NCBI GenBank assembly: GCA_031258665.1
Contig: JAIRML010000223.1
Coordinates: 1-8,065, forward strand
DNA from: Oscillospiraceae bacterium
GTDB lineage: Bacteria > Bacillota > Clostridia > Oscillospirales > UBA929
Reading direction: 5' to 3'
Length of the DNA stretch: 8,065 nucleotides
Positions 1 through 4,973 of this stretch are shown here, one piece after another (the first letter of the stretch is position 1; each line of letters starts with the position of its first letter). A model generated the notes under the pieces. The model was not told the origin of the DNA and did no database searches. It saw nothing but the letters and a program-made list of their open reading frames with translations. Position numbers and translations under genes: made by a program.

Positions 1-24
1 TTTGACTACAATTACGATAACATC

Positions 25-53
25 AGCTTAGTGCAATTTGTCTGCCCTGTCAA
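25..53 (-). promoter_or_regulatory. Possible divergent promoter reading leftward
   Basis: On the minus strand, TTGACA (53 to 48) is followed after 17 bases by TAAGCT (30 to 25), a weak -10 with three of six matches. The flanks of this -35 (CTTGACAGG) are identical to those of the plus-strand promoter, so the two form a perfect 9-bp inverted repeat. The gene it would serve lies outside the window, so this is tentative. Confidence 0.3.
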
Positions 54-72
54 GGGGCAATCCGCGTTTGTC

Positions 73-107
73 ATTTTTTTGTAACATTGCCCCCGTGACA
101 AAAAAAT
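73..107. repeat. 13-bp inverted repeat, candidate operator
   Basis: The arm at 73-85 (A, seven T, GTAAC) is the reverse complement of 95-107 (GTGAC, seven A, T) except for one position, with a 9-base C-rich spacer (86-94). It lies between the two outward-facing -35 elements, where a dimeric regulator could act on both promoters. A-tract bending or a weak RNA hairpin are alternatives. No known operator consensus was recognised. Confidence 0.45.
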
Positions 108-109
108 AC

Positions 110-139
110 TTGACAGGACCGGACGCGCTGTGTTAAACT
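110..139 (+). promoter_or_regulatory. Probable sigma-A promoter of the NifH-like gene
   Basis: A perfect -35 hexamer TTGACA (110-115) is followed after 18 bases by TAAACT (134-139), which matches TATAAT at four of six positions. It is preceded by the extended -10 dinucleotide TG (131-132). The predicted start is near 146, giving a 5' leader of about 70 bases. TACAAT at 143-148 is a better -10 match but has no -35 at a workable distance. Confidence 0.5.
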
Positions 140-216
140 CACTACAATAACTAGTATTGCATATATGTTTAATATATTATCATGCGGGAAGCCGGCGTGC
201 GAAGTAGGAGGCAAGA

Positions 217-1092
217 ATGACGGAAAAAGAAATCAAACAGATTGCGATCTATGGCAAAGGCGGCATCGGAAAATCCACAACCACATCGAATCTCAGCGCC
301 GCACTGTCCGATATGGGATACAAGGTAATGCAATTCGGCTGCGATCCCAAAGCGGATTCCACCAACACGCTGCGGGACGGCAGCTACATCCCCACCGTGC
401 TGGACACCCTGCGGGAGAAGTCGTCGGTGGACGCCCACGATGTGATTTTCGAGGGCTTCAACGGCATCTACTGTGTGGAGGCCGGCGGGCCCGCGCCCGG
501 CGTCGGCTGCGCGGGCCGGGGGATCATCACCGCCGTGGAACTCTTCAAGCACCAGCGCATCTTTGAGGAGCTGGCGCTCGACTATGTGATCTACGACGTC
601 TTGGGAGATGTTGTGTGCGGCGGTTTTGCTGTGCCCATCCGGGAAGGGATCGCCCAGCATGTGTTTACGGTGTCGTCGTCGGACTTCATGTCCATTTACG
701 CGGCCAACAACCTTTTCCGGGGCATTCAAAAGTACAGCCGCTCCGGTGGGGCGCTGCTCGGCGGCGTCATCGCGAACTCCATCAACCAGGGCTATTCGCG
801 GGAGATTGTCGACGACTTTGTCTCCCGCACCAGCACACAGGTGGTCGAATATGTGCCCCGGTCCATCACGGTGACGCAATGCGAGCTGCAGGGCAAGACG
901 ACGATCGAGGCCGCGCCGGACTCCAAACAGGCGCAGGTCTACACCTCCCTCGCCGAACACATCGCGGCGCACGAGGTCTCCACGATCCCCGCGCCCCTCG
1001 GCGTAACCGAGTTGCAGCAGTGGGCCGCCCACTGGTCCGACAAGCTGCTGCTCCAGGCCGAGGGCAAAGTCGCGGCGGGCGAGGCGATCTGA
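217..1092 (+). CDS. NifH-like iron-sulfur ATPase (nitrogenase reductase-like protein)
   Basis: This 291-residue cytoplasmic protein belongs to the NifH/BchL/CfbC family. Members form homodimers bridged by one [4Fe-4S] cluster and use ATP to pass electrons to a NifDK-like partner. Visible motifs are the P-loop GKGGIGKST (13-21), GCDPKADST (41-49), the cluster-ligand segments GGPAPGVGCAGRG (90-102, Cys98) and DVLGDVVCGGF (127-137, Cys134), and YAANN (161-165). Arg101 matches the arginine that is ADP-ribosylated in nitrogenase NifH. The length is close to true NifH. However, the usual VPRD motif reads VPRS (213-216), the C-terminal third diverges, and a tail of roughly 20 residues extends past the usual end. 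This favours a nitrogenase-like reductase over the iron protein of nitrogen fixation. The start is fixed by TAGGAGG (205-211), 5 bases before ATG. No nifD, nifK, nifE, nifN or nifB is present. The gene appears monocistronic between its own promoter and a terminator at 1191-1226. The substrate is unknown. Confidence 0.88.
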   Translation: MTEKEIKQIAIYGKGGIGKSTTTSNLSAALSDMGYKVMQFGCDPKADSTNTLRDGSYIPTVLDTLREKSSVDAHDVIFEGFNGIYCVEAGGPAPGVGCAGRGIITAVELFKHQRIFEELALDYVIYDVLGDVVCGGFAVPIREGIAQHVFTVSSSDFMSIYAANNLFRGIQKYSRSGGALLGGVIANSINQGYSREIVDDFVSRTSTQVVEYVPRSITVTQCELQGKTTIEAAPDSKQAQVYTSLAEHIAAHEVSTIPAPLGVTELQQWAAHWSDKLLLQAEGKVAAGEAI

Positions 1093-1141
1093 CGCCGTTG
1101 GTCCTCAGTCGGCGGCGGAAAATTTCCGACGAAATTCCCGC
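1093..1141. other. Start of the spacer after the NifH-like gene
   Basis: This is the start of the 216-base gap (1093-1308). It has no coding potential. It holds a short palindrome at 1116-1128 (CGGAAA and TTTCCG around one A) whose loop is too small to be a convincing terminator. The rest of the gap is described under the promoter, terminator and leader entries. Confidence 0.4.
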
Positions 1142-1170
1142 TTGCGATTTTGCGGAGACTGTGCTATACT
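1142..1170 (+). promoter_or_regulatory. Probable promoter upstream of the MATE remnant
   Basis: The -35 TTGCGA (1142-1147, four of six matches) and -10 TATACT (1165-1170, five of six) are separated by the ideal 17 bases. The predicted transcription start is near 1177. The first 50 transcribed bases would run straight into the hairpin and U-tract at 1191-1226, so this promoter serves either an attenuated leader for the downstream gene or a very short RNA. Confidence 0.5.
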
Positions 1171-1190
1171 GCTCTTGTTGGACAGCGGCA

Positions 1191-1226
1191 AACGCGTAGA
1201 ATTCCTAACGAATTCTGCGCGTTTTT
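1191..1226 (+). terminator. Intrinsic terminator or attenuator hairpin
   Basis: A 14-bp stem (1191-1204 with 1210-1223) contains one T-G position that becomes a U·G wobble in RNA, and it closes a 5-base loop (1205-1209). It runs into TTTTT (1222-1226) and a pyrimidine-rich tail. It is a convincing Rho-independent terminator, lying about 100 bases after the NifH-like gene. Because a promoter sits just upstream (1142-1170), it could also act as an attenuator for the MATE gene. The loop CTAAC can pair with GTTGG at 1177-1181, so a pseudoknot is possible. Confidence 0.75.
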
Positions 1227-1254
1227 CTCGTCTGTACGGCGTAGGTTTCAGGTA

Positions 1255-1304
1255 CCTTTACTCCGATAAAGAGTCCGTGATTTCACTCGTTTTGAGGAGG
1301 AAGG
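1255..1304 (+). promoter_or_regulatory. Possible pairing that masks the MATE ribosome binding site
   Basis: CCTT (1255-1258) and CTCC (1261-1264) can pair with AAGG (1301-1304) and GGAG (1296-1299), which form the purine-rich ribosome binding site of the downstream gene. The helix is broken by a small internal loop. This could be a translational off-state, but two 4-bp helices are weak evidence. No riboswitch class was recognised. Confidence 0.2.
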
Positions 1305-1308
1305 CATT

Positions 1309-1927
1309 ATGGAAACCAAAAATCAGGGCGGGGCTTCCGCGTTCATGCTCAAGGAGCCTGTGCGAAAGCTCCTGCCGAAGTTCGCGATCCCCTGCGTGGT
1401 GTCACTCATCATCTCCTGCCTGTACAACATCGTTGACCAGATATTCGTCGGCCAAGGCATAGGCTATCTCGGCAACGCGGCGACGGGCATCATCTTCCCG
1501 ATAACTGTGGTCGGCTGGGGCATTTCGTTGCTGTTCGGCGACGGCGGCGCGGCTTTTTTAAGCATTTCGCAGGGCGCGGGCGACACGAAGGTCGCGGGCA
1601 AGTCCGTTGCGAACAGCGTCATATTCTCATTCTTGACCGGCGCGGCTCTCATTCTTGTGTGCTATCTCGCGGGCAACGGGCTCTTGTACGCGCTCGGCGC
1701 GACGGACGCGACGATTGCGCTTACCCGCGAATACGGCTCCGTCATTTTCGCGATGATGCCGATTGCGCTTGCGGGGCAGACGCTTGTGACGATCATCCGC
1801 GCGGACGGCAGCCCGAAATACGCGATGTTCACAATGCTCGTCGGCGGCGCCCGCGGCGGACATATTGGCGATGGCGATAAGTGTCGTTGTAATCGCTGCG
1901 GCATGGAGGAGGCTTGGAGAAAGCTGA
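1309..1927 (+). pseudogene. MATE-family efflux transporter, internally deleted and frameshifted
   Basis: The gene starts at ATG 1309 behind GAGGAGGAAGG (1294-1304). Its first 180 codons encode a typical MATE N-terminus: PVRKLLPKFAIPCVVSLI, then YNIVDQIFVGQ, about four membrane segments, and IRADGSPKYAMF, which matches the conserved R-x-DG-x-P-x-Y-A-M site of these Na+- or H+-driven multidrug exporters. After LVGG (near 1848) the similarity stops in this frame. From 1850 a second frame encodes PAADILAMAISVVV and ends at TGA 1925-1927, which looks like the final helix of a MATE protein (usually G-P-x-A-D-x-L-A). Intact members have about 450 residues, so about 250 codons seem to be lost with a change of frame. 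The original frame reads on without homology to TAA at 2092-2094, giving an arginine-rich 261-residue product. About 4 of 12 helices remain, so the protein is very unlikely to transport. Confidence 0.8.
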
Positions 1928-1961
1928 AACACGCGTCGGCGCGCACGGCCGGCGCCACAGA

Positions 1962-2016
1962 CGGCAAGAAACGGCGCAACCCGTTGTGTCTTAACGGGCC
2001 GCGCCGTTTCTTGCCG
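1962..2016. terminator. Long bipartite hairpin, probable bidirectional terminator
   Basis: A perfect 16-bp outer stem (1962-1977 with 2001-2016), a 2x2 internal mismatch (AA/CC), and a perfect 6-bp inner stem (1980-1985 with 1993-1998) close a 7-base loop. The GC-rich core GGCGC/GCGCC is flanked by AAGAAAC upstream and GTTTCTT downstream, so each strand shows a modest U-rich run after a GC stem. It lies 34 bases after the surviving MATE stop codon and before the murB promoter. It fits the end of the MATE unit. The U-tract is weak, and a REP-like repeat element is the alternative. Confidence 0.5.
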
Positions 2017-2086
2017 CCAAACTCGGGGAGGCGCCGTGCCTGGCGGCGGCGGCACAAATTCTTTCCTTCTATTTTTCGCCCGCGTT

Positions 2087-2095
2087 TGGTATAAT
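2087..2095 (+). promoter_or_regulatory. Extended -10 promoter of the murB operon
   Basis: A perfect TATAAT (2090-2095) is preceded by TG and one base (2087-2089), the extended -10 form recognised by sigma-A. No good -35 lies 16-18 bases upstream (the region near 2067 is TTCTAT), as is usual for extended -10 promoters. The predicted start is near 2102. It probably drives murB-rapZ-whiA and perhaps dnaE. Confidence 0.6.
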
Positions 2096-2101
2096 AAGAG
2101 C

Positions 2102-2190
2102 GGCCTCGTCCCCGCGGCCGGGCCGGCACGGTGAAAATGCCCGCCGTGAATTTTCATCCCATCCATTCCCAACCGTCAGGAGGGTTTTTT
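2102..2190 (+). promoter_or_regulatory. murB leader with ribosome binding site and T6 spacer
   Basis: This is the predicted 5' leader. It carries short alternative pairings: CGGCC 2101-2105 with GGCCG 2116-2120, CACGG 2127-2131 with CCGTG 2144-2148, and TGAAAAT 2132-2138 with ATTTTCA 2150-2156. The last two cannot form together as a simple nested fold. The ribosome binding site AGGAGGG (2178-2184) and a spacer of six T (2185-2190) place the murB start at TTG 2191. No known leader RNA was recognised. Confidence 0.45.
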
Positions 2191-3135
2191 TTGCTCGATC
2201 GTCAGGACATTCTCGCTGTGTGCCCCGACATACCGGTGCTGGTCGGCGAACCGATGCGCCGCCACACCTCCTTTGCGATCGGCGGCCCGGCCGATCTGAT
2301 GGCGCTGCCAAACAGTCCGGCGGCGCTGGCCGCGCTGCTCACACTGGCCCGGCGGCGGGAGACGCCGGTGCTGCTCATGGGCAACGGCACCAATCTGCTG
2401 GTGAGCGACCGGGGCGTGCGCGGCCTCGTCATCAAGACACACAGCGGACTCTCCGGCCTCAGGCGAAGCGGCGAGTGTGAGATCGTCGCCGGCTGCGGCG
2501 CGCTGCTCTCCGAGCTGGCCTCGGCGGCGGCCCGGTGGGGGCTCTCCGGTCTGGCCTTTGCCCACGGCATCCCCGGCACGGTGGGCGGCGCCGTCTATAT
2601 GAACGCCGGCGCCTACGGCGGCGAGATGAGCCATGTGGTGCGGCGTACCTCGTATGCGGGCACGACGGGCCAGTTCGGCGTGCTGACCGGGCCCGCGCAC
2701 GAATTTTCTTACCGTCGCAGCTTCTTTACCGGCCATCGCGGCGCTTTTGCCCTGGAGATCACTTTGACGCTGACACCCGGGGACCCGGAGGCGATCCGTG
2801 CGGAAACCGAGGCGCTGGATGAGCGCCGCCGCACCTCCCAGCCGCTGGCCCTGCCCAGCGCGGGCAGTGTATTCAAACGGCCGCCCGACGGGCACGCCGC
2901 GCCTCTGATCGAGGCCTGCGGCCTGAAGGGCGCCCGCGTCGGCGGGGCGACCGTGTCGGATAAGCACGCCGGCTTCATCGTCAACAACGGCGGGGCCACC
3001 TGCGACGACGTACGCCGGCTGATCGAACAGATTCAAGAACGGGTGCGCGCCGAGACAGGTGTGCAGCTGGAACCGGAGATCGGGCTGGTGGGCGACTTCG
3101 GCGCCGGAGGCGCCGCGCGAGGGGGAGAGCGATGA
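2191..3135 (+). CDS. murB: UDP-N-acetylenolpyruvoylglucosamine reductase (MurB)
   Basis: This flavoenzyme makes UDP-N-acetylmuramate, reducing the enolpyruvyl ether formed by MurA with NADPH through FAD. It acts in the cytoplasm, early in peptidoglycan synthesis. From TTG 2191 it has 314 residues, a normal length. FAD-domain signatures are HTSFAIGGPADL (25-36), GNGTNLLVSDRG (64-75) and GIPGTVGGAVYMNAGAYGGE (126-145). The C-terminal part has YRRSFF (174-179), which is diagnostic of type II MurB, SAGSVFKRP (223-231) with the proton-donor serine Ser226, and LEPEIGLVG (293-301) carrying the conserved glutamate. An earlier in-frame GTG at 2131 and ATG at 2137 would add about 20 residues unlike the family. 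They lack a good ribosome binding site, whereas AGGAGGG lies 6 bases before TTG 2191. The stop codon overlaps the rapZ start, which implies translational coupling. Confidence 0.95.
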   Translation: MLDRQDILAVCPDIPVLVGEPMRRHTSFAIGGPADLMALPNSPAALAALLTLARRRETPVLLMGNGTNLLVSDRGVRGLVIKTHSGLSGLRRSGECEIVAGCGALLSELASAAARWGLSGLAFAHGIPGTVGGAVYMNAGAYGGEMSHVVRRTSYAGTTGQFGVLTGPAHEFSYRRSFFTGHRGAFALEITLTLTPGDPEAIRAETEALDERRRTSQPLALPSAGSVFKRPPDGHAAPLIEACGLKGARVGGATVSDKHAGFIVNNGGATCDDVRRLIEQIQERVRAETGVQLEPEIGLVGDFGAGGAARGGER

Positions 3136-3992
3136 AATTTCTCGTTGTGTCGGGGCTGTCGGGCGCCGGCAAAAGTCAGGTGGCCACGCTGCTTGAGGAC
3201 ATGGGCTACTTCTGCGTGGACAACATGCCGGTGCAGCTCATCCCGCGGTTTGCCGAACTGTGTATGGCCTCCGAGGGCAAGTACGACCGCGTGGCGCTGG
3301 TGACAGACGTGCGCTCCAACCGCTCCTTCGACGAGCTGTTCCAAGCCCTCGGAGAACTGTCGGAACTGGCGTGCGGGTACCAGATCCTCTTTGTGGAGGC
3401 CACCCCCGAGATCATCATGCAACGCTACAAGGCCACCCGCCGCCGCCATCCGCTGGCTGTGGACGGGCAGCCGATGGAGGACACCGTCGCGCACGAATTT
3501 CATATGTTGGAGTCCGTGCGCAGCCAGGCGGACTACATTGTGAACACCTCCGTCATGACGACCAACCAACTCCGCGATCACCTGCGCGACCTGTTCTCCG
3601 ACGGCCCGCAGGCCCGGGTCATGGTTGTCATGGTCGGTTCGTTCGGCTTCAAATACGGGGTGCCGCGCGACTCGGACCTCGTGTTCGACGTGCGTTTTTT
3701 GCCCAACCCCTTCCATGTCTACGAGCTCCGCCCGCTCACCGGCAACGACCAGGAGGTCTTCTCCTACGTGAACCGATTTCCGGAGACGCGGGAGTTTTTC
3801 TCGCTGCTCAAGGGGCTGATCACCTTCTTGCTCCCCCAGTATATAGAGGAGGGCAAGACTTCCCTGGTCATCTCCATCGGCTGTACGGGCGGCCGCCACC
3901 GCTCGGTGGCCATCGCCCGGATGTTGCACGCGTACGTCGGGGAGATCGGTTATCGCGCCACGCTGACCCATCGGGACATCGCCAGGGGGTGA
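3132..3992 (+). CDS. rapZ: RapZ/YvcJ nucleotide-binding regulatory protein
   Basis: This 286-residue protein matches the family length (E. coli RapZ has 284). The N-terminal P-loop domain carries Walker A GLSGAGKS (8-15), DMGYFCVDNMP (23-33), TDVRSNR (58-64) and the ADYIVNTS segment (133-140). The C-terminal domain has GSFGFKYGVP (169-178), FDVRFLPNPF (185-194), LRPLTGND (199-206) and IGCTGGRHRSVAIA (249-262), which is near-diagnostic. In E. coli RapZ is an RNA-binding adaptor that directs RNase E to the small RNA GlmZ and so controls GlmS, which supplies amino sugars for the cell wall. Bacillus YvcJ hydrolyses nucleotides and affects competence. Which role applies here is unknown. The start ATG overlaps the murB stop by 4 bases, behind GAGGGGGAGAG. 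whiA follows after 5 bases, and no yvcK/mgfK gene lies between. Confidence 0.95.
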   Translation: MKFLVVSGLSGAGKSQVATLLEDMGYFCVDNMPVQLIPRFAELCMASEGKYDRVALVTDVRSNRSFDELFQALGELSELACGYQILFVEATPEIIMQRYKATRRRHPLAVDGQPMEDTVAHEFHMLESVRSQADYIVNTSVMTTNQLRDHLRDLFSDGPQARVMVVMVGSFGFKYGVPRDSDLVFDVRFLPNPFHVYELRPLTGNDQEVFSYVNRFPETREFFSLLKGLITFLLPQYIEEGKTSLVISIGCTGGRHRSVAIARMLHAYVGEIGYRATLTHRDIARG

Positions 3993-3997
3993 AATCC

Positions 3998-4912
3998 GTG
4001 TCGTTCTCTTCAGATGTCAAACAGGAGCTGTGCCGCCTGCCGGCGGACAAGCCCTGCTGTGTCAAGGCGGAGATCTACGGCGCGCTGCTATTCGGCCACA
4101 CATTCCGGGCGAGGGAGATGCGGGTCGTCACCGAGAGTCTGCCCGTGGCCGGGCGGTTGGCGTCGCTCTGCCGCGCCGCCTTTGGGTTTGATTTTGATCG
4201 GCGTCCCGCCGGCCGGCCGCCGGCCGGCAAGGCGACGCTGCTGCTTTCAGACCGGGCCAAACTCTCCGCGGCGCGCGAGGCGTTCGGCTACGGCCCCGCC
4301 GACGCGGCCGCGCTGCACCTCAACAACGCGGTGCTGGAGGACGAATGTTGCACACGCAGCTTCATACGCGGGGCTTTTCTCACCGGCGGCTCGATGATGC
4401 GGCCGGATCGAAAATACCACCTGGAGCTCGCCACCCCCCACGGGCCGCTCAGCCGGGAGACTCTGGCGCTTCTGCGCGCCCTGGACTTCACGCCCCGCAT
4501 CACATTGCGCGCCGGCCACCACGTGATCTACCTGAAGTCCAGCGAGCAGATTGAGGATTTTCTAACCGCCGTCGGCGCGCCGCGCGCCGCGCTCACGCTG
4601 ATGGAGACCAAAGTGGAAAAGGACCTGCGCAACCGGGTAAACCGGAAAGTCAACTGCGAGACGGCGAACCTCAGCAAGACCGTCGCGGCCTCAATGGAGC
4701 AGATCGACGCCATTGAGCGTCTGCGCGTCAGCCCCCTGTGGGAGGCCCTGCCCGCCTCCCTGCGCGAGACCGCCGAACTGCGTCTGCGTTATCCGGACCA
4801 GCCTCTGACCGAACTCTGCGCGCGCTTTAACCCGCCGCTCGGCCGTTCCGGCCTCAACCACCGACTGCGGAAACTGACGGCGCTGGCCCGGGAGGCAGCG
4901 CGCGGCGGATAA
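3998..4912 (+). CDS. whiA: WhiA-type DNA-binding regulator
   Basis: This protein has 304 residues from GTG 3998, the normal length. The start is fixed by the family N-terminus MSFSSDVKQEL and by AGGGGGTGA (3984-3992), which overlaps the rapZ stop 5 bases upstream. The open frame reaches far further back (to 3260), but only as a shadow inside rapZ. WhiA has an N-terminal fold related to LAGLIDADG homing endonucleases, without nuclease function, and a C-terminal helix-turn-helix. Visible are CCVKAEIYGALLF (20-32), CCTRSFIRGAFLTGGSM (117-133), NRVNRKVNCETANLSKT (212-228), and the helix-turn-helix region, about 255-298 (SLRETAELRLRYPDQPLTEL onward). In actinomycetes it controls sporulation septation. 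In Bacillus it affects division and chromosome segregation without a clear transcriptional role. An Ala/Pro/Gly/Arg stretch (69-78) contains a GC palindrome. Probably co-transcribed with murB and rapZ. Confidence 0.95.
   Translation: MSFSSDVKQELCRLPADKPCCVKAEIYGALLFGHTFRAREMRVVTESLPVAGRLASLCRAAFGFDFDRRPAGRPPAGKATLLLSDRAKLSAAREAFGYGPADAAALHLNNAVLEDECCTRSFIRGAFLTGGSMMRPDRKYHLELATPHGPLSRETLALLRALDFTPRITLRAGHHVIYLKSSEQIEDFLTAVGAPRAALTLMETKVEKDLRNRVNRKVNCETANLSKTVAASMEQIDAIERLRVSPLWEALPASLRETAELRLRYPDQPLTELCARFNPPLGRSGLNHRLRKLTALAREAARGG
4208..4228. repeat. 9-bp all-GC palindrome inside whiA
   Basis: GCCGGCCGG (4208-4216) and CCGGCCGGC (4220-4228) are perfect reverse complements separated by only 3 bases. 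The segment encodes the repetitive RPAGRPPAGK stretch of WhiA. It may be slippage-generated sequence in a surface loop, or simply a product of high GC. A strong hairpin in the mRNA would be expected. Confidence 0.5.
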
Positions 4913-4926
4913 GGCAACCCACGTTG

Positions 4927-4957
4927 GGAACTGTGCAACAATAACTTGCACAGCTCC
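4927..4957 (+). repeat. Stem-loop between whiA and dnaE
   Basis: The arms 4927-4938 and 4946-4957 pair over 12 positions with one A/C mismatch (4930/4954) around a 7-base loop. There is no U-tract, so it is not a standard terminator. It ends 3 bases before the dnaE ribosome binding site AGGAGGGG (4961-4968). Likely roles are mRNA processing or stabilisation, modulation of dnaE translation, or a protein site. No convincing promoter was found in this 61-base gap, so dnaE probably shares the upstream transcript. Confidence 0.55.
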
Positions 4958-4973
4958 ATAAGGAGGGGACACC

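Larger units (their letters stand above)
1..216. promoter_or_regulatory. Gene-free control region upstream of the NifH-like gene
   Basis: No coding region is supported here. The stretch is more AT-rich than the genes around it. It contains two TTGACA hexamers facing away from each other, runs of seven T (74-80) and seven A (100-106), and four copies of the pentamer TGTCA or its complement TGACA (48-52, 69-73, 96-100, 111-115) arranged symmetrically. The last 60 bases before the gene are very AT-rich (about 143-180). The layout suggests a divergent intergenic region, with a minus-strand gene beginning left of the window. That gene cannot be seen, so this is an inference. Confidence 0.6.

Noticed and set aside
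1..216. Sigma-54/NifA-type nif promoter upstream of the NifH-like gene
   Set aside because: No TGGCAC-N5-TTGC element was found and no convincing TGT-N10-ACA activator site was identified. A sigma-A type TTGACA promoter explains the region better.
169..1032. 287-residue minus-strand open frame opposite the NifH-like gene
   Set aside because: It has no recognisable motif, is arginine/glycine/histidine-rich, and exactly shadows a strongly supported gene in high-GC sequence.
1850..2094. Arginine-rich tail after the MATE segment as a real new domain
   Set aside because: It runs through the long hairpin and into the murB promoter. The MATE C-terminus is recognisable in another frame over 1850-1927, so the tail is best explained as frameshifted readthrough.
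2131..2190. Longer murB start at GTG 2131 or ATG 2137
   Set aside because: No ribosome binding site precedes them, the added residues do not resemble MurB, and AGGAGGG sits correctly before TTG 2191.
2172..2193. Run of eight T after AGGAGGG as an intrinsic terminator
   Set aside because: No stable GC stem directly precedes it, and the T-run is the spacer between the ribosome binding site and the TTG start.
3033..3971. 312-residue minus-strand open frame opposite rapZ
   Set aside because: Low-complexity composition with no family motif. The plus strand encodes a complete RapZ with all signatures.
3260..3997. Upstream extension of the whiA frame to 550 residues, as a possible fusion protein
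   Set aside because: The extension lies wholly inside rapZ in another frame and is Arg/Gly/Pro-rich. WhiA's conserved N-terminus and a ribosome binding site sit at GTG 3998.
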